DNA of 12,300 nt, from contig JALOMC010000073.1 in assembly GCA_025455665.1 (NCBI GenBank), positions 1-12,300 of the forward strand, in the 5' to 3' direction. The stretch comes from Chitinophagaceae bacterium. Lineage in GTDB: Bacteria; Bacteroidota; Bacteroidia; Chitinophagales; Chitinophagaceae. Position numbers and translations under genes: made by a program. This document shows, in pieces, positions 7,239-12,300 of the stretch (the stretch's first letter is position 1; each line of letters opens with the position of its first letter). Under the pieces are notes generated by a model. It searched no databases and was not told where the DNA came from. It saw only the letters and a list, made by a program, of their open reading frames with translations.

Positions 7239-7820
7239 ATGAAAAAGATTCTGCTCATTGCTATGTTGCCCTTTTTCATGCCTGTATTCGGGCAAAAATG
7301 GGCCAAGGAATACGACTTCGTCAACGATAATGTTTGCGGCCTTAGCCTGGTAAAGAAAAATGGCAAGTATGGGTTTGTAAACAAAGAAGGCAAGGTAGTG
7401 GTACCCCTCATCTACGATGAATCATCGACCATGAGCGAAGGGTATGCACCTGTGCGCCAGGGCGAACTATGGGGCTTTGTAGATAGTGTGGGGCATGTGA
7501 CCATCAATCCTCAATACAACGATGCACTTTGCTACCACGATGGCAGAGCTGCGGTAAAGCAAGGCGGCAAATGGGGTTTTGTAGACTATGCCGGTAAGCT
7601 GGTCATTCCTTTCACGTTCGATAATGCCCGCGGCTTCAGAGAGGGCATGGCTGCTGTCAGCAATTTGAAAGGCTACTGGGGCTTTATAGACGTAGAAGGC
7701 AAGCTGGTGATTCCATTCATGTACCACTTTGCTGATAATTTTCAGGATGGTGTGGCCAAAGTGATGAAAGGGGAGAAGAGCTTTCACATCAACAAGCACA
7801 ATATCGAAATCAAAGAATAA
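7239..7820 (+). CDS. Exported WG-repeat protein
   Basis: A 193-residue protein with a short N-terminal signal peptide (MKK followed by a hydrophobic stretch to Phe17, likely cleavage after Gly18 before Gln19). Four WG repeats follow at about 42-60, 76-94, 110-128 and 145-163. Each has the pattern G-x-[WY]-G-F-[VI]-[DN]-x-x-G-[KH]-[VL]-x-[IV], usually ending in Pro and aromatic residues. A degenerate fifth unit makes up the C-terminus (KGEKSFHIN onward). WG-repeat proteins are common in Bacteroidota and usually extracytoplasmic; the repeat is thought to mediate binding, and no reaction is known. The gene lies in its own unit, between an upstream repeat structure and a strong bidirectional terminator. 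Length is at the short end for the family. Confidence 0.88.
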   Translation: MKKILLIAMLPFFMPVFGQKWAKEYDFVNDNVCGLSLVKKNGKYGFVNKEGKVVVPLIYDESSTMSEGYAPVRQGELWGFVDSVGHVTINPQYNDALCYHDGRAAVKQGGKWGFVDYAGKLVIPFTFDNARGFREGMAAVSNLKGYWGFIDVEGKLVIPFMYHFADNFQDGVAKVMKGEKSFHINKHNIEIKE

Positions 7821-7842
7821 TTGGCAATAAGAGTAGAATAGA

Positions 7843-7880
7843 AAGGGGCGGCCAGCAATTGGTCGCCCCTTGTTTTATTG
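7843..7880. terminator. Bidirectional terminator between WG gene and mutase
   Basis: AAGGGGCGGCC (7843-7853) and GGTCGCCCCTT (7861-7871) form an eleven-base-pair stem with one G-U pair (G-T on one strand) and a seven-base loop. On the plus strand GTTTTATTG follows; on the minus strand the stem is followed by a T-rich stretch. It therefore serves both the WG-repeat gene (stop at 7820) and the convergent mutase gene (stop at 7896). Confidence 0.85.
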
Positions 7881-7895
7881 CCATATGTCAGCGTC

Positions 7896-8996
7896 TTACA
7901 TATTCCGTCGGTATTGGCCGCCCACTTCGTACAGGGCTTTGGTTATTTGCCCCAGCGAACAATACTTCACGGTTTCCATCAGTTCGGCAAAGAGGTTGCC
8001 ATTGCTGACGGCCACTTGCTTCAGTCGCCGCAGTGCTTCCTGGCTCTGCGCTTCGTTCCGTTTCCAAAACGCCTGCAGGTTGGCTATTTGTTGTTCTTTT
8101 TCATCGGTGGTGCTTCGGATTACCTCACCTGGTATCTGGGTGGGGCTGCCTTGCTTGTTCAGGAAAGTATTTACCCCCACAATCGGTAGTTCGCCGGTGT
8201 GCTTCAGCATTTCGTAGTGCAGGCTTTCTTCTTGTATCTTATTGCGCTGGTACATGCGTTCCATGGCGCCCAGTACGCCGCCGCGTTCGGTAATGCGATC
8301 AAACTCTTTCAGCACAGCTTCCTCTACCAGATCGGTCAGCTCTTCTATAATGAAAGAACCCTGGATGAAATTTTCGGTTTTGGCGCTGCCCAGTTCGCGG
8401 TTGATGATCAGTTGAATAGCCATGGCCCGGCGTACGCTTTCTTCGGTAGGGGTGGTAATGGCTTCATCGTACGCATTGGTGTGCAGGCTATTGCAGTTGT
8501 CGTAAATGGCGTACAAGGCTTGCAGCGTGGTGCGGATGTCGTTGAAATCAATTTCCTGCGCATGCAAGCTGCGGCCGCTGGTTTGTATGTGGTATTTCAG
8601 CTTTTGGCTACGGTCATTGCCTTTGTATTTCAGCTTCATGGCCTTGGCCCAAATGCGGCGGGCCACACGGCCTATCACACTGTACTCGGGGTCCATGCCA
8701 TTGCTGAAAAAGAAGCTCAGGTTGGGGGCAAAATCATCGATGTGCATGCCGCGGCTGAGGTAATACTCTACATAGGTAAAACCATTGGCCAGCGTAAAGG
8801 CCAGCTGCGTAATGGGGTTGGCCCCCGCTTCGGCTATGTGGTAGCCACTAATGCTCACACTATAAAAGTTGCGCACCTTGTTTTGAATAAAGTACTCCTG
8901 CACATCGCCCATCAGTTTCAGCGCAAACTCTGTGCTGAAAATGCAGGTGTTTTGTGCCTGGTCTTCTTTCAAAATATCGGCTTGTACGGTGCCCAT
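7896..8996 (-). pseudogene. icmF: C-terminal part of broken fused acyl-CoA mutase (IcmF-like)
   Basis: This is the rest of the mutase catalytic domain, about 366 residues from the ATG at 8996 (an in-frame ATG at 9020 also exists). From GTVQADILKEDQAQNT onward it reads as a continuous, highly typical IcmF C-terminus, including IAEAGANPITQLAF, HIQTSGRSLHAQEIDFNDIRT (in two parts), HTNAYDEAITTPTEESVRR and the terminal YEVGGQYRRNM. It lies in a different frame from the upstream part. On its own it holds only the second part of the (beta/alpha)8 substrate barrel and lacks the cobalamin-binding domain, so independent function is unlikely. Residues before GTVQ (CCLP and earlier) are a frame-shifted reading of the upstream coding sequence, not real protein. 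A short separate mutase subunit is the alternative, but known small subunits carry the B12 domain instead. Confidence 0.85.
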
Positions 8997-10638
8997 CGGC
9001 AGGCAGCACTTCATTGCCACTCAGGCCCAGCAGCTGCAGGCCCAGCCCGTTGTTGCCTTCGGGCAGGCGGCCGGGTGCCAGCGGATTATAATACAGCGGC
9101 CGTGGCAGGTGGCGGTATTTCTCTTCGGCGTATTGCTGTACTGCTTCCCACCGGTTGTTGTCGCCAATCCATTTTTCGCATTGCTGATCAATGGCTGCAT
9201 TCATAAAAAATGCCAGCAGCATCGGGGCCGGCCCATTGATGGTCATGCTCACAGAAGTGCGGGGATCGCACAGGTCGAAGCCGCTATACAGTTTTTTGGC
9301 ATCATCTACAGTCGCAATGCTTACTCCACTGTTCCCAATTTTTCCATAGATATCCGGTCGGTGGGCGGGGTCCTCTCCGTAGAGGGTCACACTGTCAAAA
9401 GCGGTACTCAGGCGCTTGGCCGGCTGGTCGTGGCTCACATAGTGAAAGCGTTTGTTGGTGCGCTCCGGGCAGCCCTCGCCGGCAAACATGCGGGTGGGAT
9501 CTTCGCCCTGCCGTTTTAGTTCAAATACACCAGCAGTGTACGGAAATTCGCCGGGCACATTTTCCTGCAACTGCCAGCGCAGCAGGTCGCCCCAGTCTTT
9601 GTACCGCGGCAGTACTACTTTTTTGATGCGGGTGCCACTCAGCGAAGTGGTGGTCATAGCCTGGCGAATCACTTTGTCACGCACCTGGTATTCAAATATC
9701 TCGCTACTATATTTCTTTACTACTTGCGGCCAATTGGTCAGCAGTTTGCTGCATTGGCGGTCCAGTTGTTGGCTGTATTGTTGCTGCAGTTGTAGCAGGG
9801 TTTCGTTTTGGCTGGCAGCCGGTTCTTGCAGTATGCCATCCAGTTGGTACAGTTTGCTGGCAATGGCAGCCTGTTCATTCGCCCATTGGTCGTACTGCCG
9901 GTTAGTGTCGGCTATTTCGCTCAGGTAGCGCACCCGGGCAGCCGGTATTACAGCTTGCGATACTTTGGCAGTGTCGGCAAAGCTGGCAGCACCAAAATCG
10001 ATACCGGTTTTTTGGATCAGCACTTGCAGCAGGCGGCTGAACAGCAGGTTCATCCCTTCATCGTTGAACTTGCTGGCCATGGTACCAATAATGGGCAGTT
10101 CATCATCCTTGGCGGTCCACAAGGCGTGGTTGCGCTTGTACTGCTTGCGTACATCGGCCAGTGCATCCAACGCACCTGCTTTGTCAAACTTGTTGATGGC
10201 AATCAGGTCGGCATAGTCCAGCATGTTGATCTTTTCCAGCTGTGAGGCGGCACCATACTCCGGTGTCATTACATACAGGCTGGCCTGGCAGAAATCGAGG
10301 ATAGATGCATCACTTTGGCCGGTGCCGGCGCTTTCGAGTATAATGAGGTCGAAGCCAGCTGCCGCACACACATCAATGGCGTCCTGCACGTGGGCACTCA
10401 GGGCGGCATTGTCTTCGCGGGTGGCCAGGCTACGCATGTAGGCCCGCGGGTGCGAAATACTGTTCATGCGGATGCGGTCGCCCAGCAAGGCGCCACCGGT
10501 TTTCTTTTTCGATGGGTCTACCGAAATGACAGCGATGGTTTTGTTTGTGCCTTCGGTCAGTGTAAGGAAGCGGCGTACCAATTCGTCCGTCACCGAAGAT
10601 TTGCCGGCGCCGCCCACGCCGGTAATGCCGAGAACTGC

Positions 10639-10665
10639 CCCCCGGCCCCCGGAGGGGGCGGGAGA
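10639..10665 (-). repeat. SPAPSGGRG-encoding GC-rich hairpin repeat, downstream edge of insert
   Basis: This stretch encodes SPAPSGGRG (residues 334-342) immediately before the G-domain strand VLGITG. The plus strand has GCCCCC (10645-10650), GGA, GGGGGC (10654-10659), a perfect six-base-pair hairpin. Its composition contrasts sharply with the AT-rich insert beside it. It resembles in coding pattern the copies at 11077-11091 and 11224-11247. Confidence 0.5.
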
Positions 10666-11091
10666 AGATGCTTCATTTTCAGGTTCTGTTTCTTTTGTAG
10701 GTAGGCTTTCTAACTTGGTTACAATCTTCCTTAATACACTTTCAATATCATTTTCGATTTCGTGGTTTTGAAAACGAATAACATCGAAACCCAATAATTG
10801 CAACTGCTTTGTACGTGCTTCATCACTTAGCTGCATGTCAGGTAAACTGTGATACAATCCATCTACTTCTACAACCAAGCCTTTGCTCAGGCAAGCAAAG
10901 TCAGCGATGGAACTGCCAATAATGTGTTGTCTGCGAAACTTATAGCCTGTCTTTTTGCTTTGTAATTTTTCCCAAAGTAGTTGTTCTGATGGAGTTGGAT
11001 TGTAGCGATGCTCTTGTGCAAACGCTTTTAACCGACCATAAACCATTGGGTCAGCTTTGAAATGGCCGACAGTTGTGGATGGCTGGGGGGA
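10651..11091 (-). mobile_element. In-frame DUF559 (Vsr-like) domain insertion within icmF-like gene
   Basis: Residues 192-338 of the mutase ORF are not part of the IcmF architecture. Residues about 213-317 (bases about 10714-11028) are a near-complete DUF559 domain: NPTPSEQLLWEKL (222-234), FRRQHIIGSSIADF (243-256), VVEVDGLYHS (264-273), and ARTKQLQLLGFDVIRFQNHEI in two parts (283-303). Asp255, Glu266 and Asp268 are candidates for the PD-(D/E)XK-like active site, with His272 nearby. DUF559 is related to very-short-patch-repair and restriction-type nucleases. GC is about 39% over 10681-11040 by hand count, against about 65% in the sampled block 10381-10440. Both edges encode Ser-Pro-x-Pro-Ser. 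The domain is seen; that it moved in as an element is inference. Confidence 0.72.
11077..11091 (-). repeat. SPQPS-encoding repeat, upstream edge of insert
   Basis: Encodes SPQPS (residues 192-196) in the same frame as SPAPS at 10651-10665. The two 15-base segments match at 10 positions. The copy lies right after the natural-looking linker helix (IRRIARAISKAELG) and just before the AT-rich DUF559 part. It may be one boundary of the inserted element. Confidence 0.35.
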
Positions 11092-11223
11092 ATGGACGGC
11101 ATCTTTTATACCCAGTTCGGCTTTCGAAATGGCCCGGGCAATGCGACGAATGTCTTTGGATTCGCCTAAGGGTAGCTTGCCATTCCAGTGTTGTTCGGCC
11201 AGCCAAAAACCAGATTGTCCATT

Positions 11224-11247
11224 TTCCCCCGCTGAAGGCCAGGGGGC
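11224..11247 (-). repeat. APWPSAGE-encoding GC-rich hairpin repeat in mutase linker
   Basis: Encodes APWPSAGE (residues 140-147) directly after the end of the B12-binding domain. On the plus strand CCCCC (11226-11230) pairs with GGGGG (11242-11246), with inner TG/CA pairs. The Pro-x-Pro-Ser-x-Gly pattern is in the same frame as the copy at 10639-10665, with 11 of 21 bases identical over the core. It may be an independent copy of the same repeat. Confidence 0.35.
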
Positions 11248-11692
11248 CTTCGACCGCTCCAGCAAATCTTCGATCATCCCTTCGAGGCCCATTTCGCGGC
11301 CATCATCGGGGCTGTAAATGCGGGTAATGCCGTACGCATGCAGCTCTCGTATCTCTTCTGGCAAAATGGTGCCGCCACCACCGCCAAAAAGTTTGATATG
11401 TCCGCAACCATTTTGCTCCAGCAAGTCTTTCATGTATTTGAAAAACTCCACATGCCCGCCCTGGTAGCTGGTGATGGCAATGGCATGTGCATCTTCTTCA
11501 ATGGCTGCTTCTACTATTTCGTGCACACTGCGGTTGTGGCCCAGGTGAATGATTTCGGCGCCCTTCGATTGCAAAATGCGGCGCATAATATTGATGGCGG
11601 CATCGTGTCCGTCGAACAAACTGGCAGCAGTAACTATTCTGATTTTCGGTTGGAGATCAGTCATGGCAGGCAACAACATTTTAATAGGCGGG

Positions 11693-11700
11693 CAAAAATA
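11693..11700 (-). promoter_or_regulatory. Possible -7 element for the mutase gene, inside the ridA terminator tail
   Basis: Read on the minus strand, 11700-11693 is TATTTTTG, an exact match to the Bacteroidota -7 consensus TAnnTTTG. Transcription from it would start about 20-25 bases before the mutase ATG at 11664. No clear TTG/TTTG -33 box is seen at proper spacing, because that position falls in the terminator stem, so the call is weak. Confidence 0.25.
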
Positions 11701-11748
11701 AAGCATCCGGCCTGCCACCGCTTCATGATGCGCTGGCCCACCGGATGC
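11694..11748 (-). terminator. Rho-independent terminator after ridA
   Basis: On the minus strand GCATCCGG (11748-11741) pairs with CCGGATGC (11710-11703). An inner stem of eight pairs with one mismatch (GCCAGCGC with GCGGTGGC) and an eight-base loop fills the middle. TTTATTTTT follows at 11702-11694. It lies 25 bases after the ridA stop, before the mutase start at 11664. Confidence 0.8.
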
Positions 11749-11773
11749 CTTTAACATTTGAGCTGCTGCAGGG

Positions 11774-12154
11774 CTACTGCACGGCTATCATGCTGATCTC
11801 CACGTTTACATTTCGGGGAAGTCCTTTCACAGCTACCGTTTCGCGGGCCGGATAGTCGCCGCTGAAGTATTGGCCGTACACTTCATTCACGGTGTTAAAC
11901 AGCGACATATCGCTCAGAAAAATGGTTGTTTTTGCCACCTGATCAAACTGCATGCCTGCTTCGGTCAAAATGGCTTGCAGGTTTTTCATTACCTGGTGGG
12001 CTTCCTCCTGCACCGTGGCATTGTTCAGTTCGCCGGTAGCGGGGTCGATGGCTACCTGGCCGCTGATGAAGAGCATGTTGCCCGCTTTGATGGCCTGGTT
12101 GTACGGCCCGATTGGTGCTGGCGCTTTATCAGTTTTAATGGCTTGTTTCGACAT
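11774..12154 (-). CDS. ridA: RidA family reactive intermediate deaminase
   Basis: A 126-residue RidA (YjgF/YER057c/UK114) protein, close to the usual 128 of the Escherichia coli enzyme. RidA hydrolyses reactive enamine/imine intermediates made by pyridoxal-phosphate enzymes such as threonine dehydratase, releasing 2-ketoacids and ammonia and protecting other PLP enzymes; it acts as a cytoplasmic trimer. The sequence shows the N-terminal APIGPYNQAI (13-22), LFISGQVAIDPATGE (28-42), VMKNLQAIL (55-63), KTTIFLSDM (75-83), FNTVNEVY (86-93), and PARETVAVKGLPRNVNVEI (102-120, in one run), with Arg104 equivalent to the catalytic Arg105 and Glu119 to the conserved Glu. All key positions look intact. 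The start at 12154 (MSKQAIK) fits homologues; the ORF extends to 12274 but those residues are not family-like. It is divergent from the gene beginning near 12248 and is followed by its own terminator. Confidence 0.95.
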   Translation of the reverse strand: MSKQAIKTDKAPAPIGPYNQAIKAGNMLFISGQVAIDPATGELNNATVQEEAHQVMKNLQAILTEAGMQFDQVAKTTIFLSDMSLFNTVNEVYGQYFSGDYPARETVAVKGLPRNVNVEISMIAVQ

Positions 12155-12247
12155 AATGCTGCTTTCTTTTTTTAGCGGAAACGAATGTAGCAGATTGATT
12201 GCAATCCATGATTTTTGCAGCTGTTGCGCTTTTGCAGCTTTGTTCGC

Positions 12248-12300
12248 ATGAATGCTATTTTTTACGATCCCCACCAGTTGGCTCCATCGCTTTGGCAGCA
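12248..12300 (+). CDS. Possible start of an unidentified gene, cut by the window end
   Basis: An ATG at 12248 opens a frame without stops to the window edge, reading MNAIFYDPHQLAPSLWQ. It is divergent from ridA with about 93 bases between the starts, a spacing typical for divergent gene pairs. Seventeen residues are too few to recognise a family. The frame could also be chance. Confidence 0.35.
   Translation, partial: MNAIFYDPHQLAPSLWQ

Larger units (their letters stand above)
8860..11664 (-). pseudogene. icmF: N-terminal part of fused acyl-CoA mutase (IcmF-like) with DUF559 insertion, frameshifted
   Basis: IcmF-type enzymes use adenosylcobalamin to interconvert isobutyryl-CoA and n-butyryl-CoA and carry a built-in G-protein chaperone. 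The start at 11664 (MTDLQPKIRIV) matches the family's N-terminus; the upstream ATG at 11757 would read through a terminator. Domains: B12-binding, about 6-137, with DGHDAAIN (His20 as likely lower cobalt ligand), SYQGG and GGGGG; a linker with a DUF559 insertion (about 192-338); MeaB-like G domain, about 344-560, with P-loop GVGGAGKSS (Lys355), DPSKKKTGG, ESAGTGQSD and the base-recognition NKFD (491-494); a helical linker; then the start of the mutase barrel from about 677. The match ends near residue 890 (VLPAD, base 8995). The remaining 44 residues to the stop at 8860 are out-of-frame reading. The family is normally about 1,090 residues in one chain, so this is a disrupted gene or contains a sequence error. 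ridA lies upstream behind its own terminator. Confidence 0.87.

Noticed and set aside
7896..9020. C-terminal mutase fragment as a separate functional small subunit
   Set aside because: Known small subunits of two-part mutases carry the B12 domain, whereas this fragment holds only part of the substrate barrel and begins mid-domain.
8199..9206. A 335-codon plus-strand frame opposite the mutase
   Set aside because: It is antisense to strongly conserved mutase sequence and spans the mutase frame break without any homology of its own.
10639..11091. The DUF559 region as an intein
   Set aside because: No intein N-terminal Cys/Ser block or C-terminal His-Asn splice motif is evident at the edges, and the insertion is in a variable linker rather than a conserved catalytic motif.
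11665..11757. Upstream start for the mutase
   Set aside because: The extension reads through the ridA terminator; the family N-terminus begins at the ATG at 11664.
12155..12274. Upstream start for ridA
   Set aside because: RidA proteins begin at the MSKQ position and are about 126-128 residues; the extra 40 residues have no family similarity and overlap the neighbouring divergent start.

Overview
The window looks like chromosomal DNA from a member of the Bacteroidota, probably near the Chitinophagaceae. The evidence is a secreted protein ending in a type IX secretion (T9SS) sorting domain, a WG-repeat protein, signal peptides followed by Gln, no Shine-Dalgarno-like sequences before the starts, and the style of the fused acyl-CoA mutase. 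Base composition is moderately GC-rich with strong third-position bias, which creates many long antisense shadow ORFs. The family assignment is inference.

Layout. (1) 13-1525, minus strand: a zinc N-acetylmuramoyl-L-alanine amidase, probably a lipoprotein, followed 48 bases later by a flavin-reductase-like protein; the two could be one transcript. (2) 1526-1943: a divergent intergenic region. (3) 1944-5405, plus strand: a 1153-residue secreted protein with a Asp-box (BNR) propeller, two FnIII domains, a PPC domain and a T9SS tail, closed by a good terminator. (4) 5539-6180, plus: a small exported CAP/SCP-domain protein, convergent with (5) an aldose 1-epimerase family gene at 6193-7062, minus; both stop codons lie in one perfect hairpin. 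(6) 7239-7820, plus: an exported WG-repeat protein with an unusual three-armed repeat just upstream. A bidirectional terminator separates it from (7) 7896-11664, minus: a fused isobutyryl-CoA-mutase-type gene (icmF-like). (8) 11774-12154, minus: ridA, with its own terminator before icmF. (9) 12248 onward, plus: the possible first codons of another gene.

The main surprise is the icmF-like gene. Between its B12-binding domain and its MeaB-type G domain it carries an in-frame, AT-rich (about 39% GC by hand count) DUF559 domain, a PD-(D/E)XK/Vsr-like nuclease-related fold. The insert is bounded on both sides by segments encoding the same Ser-Pro-x-Pro-Ser motif, and a third related copy lies about 150 bases upstream. 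This looks like a mobile endonuclease-domain element inserted in frame into a domain linker. Independently, the mutase domain is broken near 8994: the reading frame changes and about 15-20 conserved residues appear to be missing. As given, the gene is therefore a two-piece pseudogene, unless the break is a sequence error.

The other genes are mostly independent transcription units for envelope or secreted proteins and general metabolism. RidA next to an acyl-CoA mutase fits amino-acid and short-chain acyl metabolism, but no dedicated pathway is evident. No RNA genes, CRISPR arrays, complete insertion sequences or replication origins were seen.
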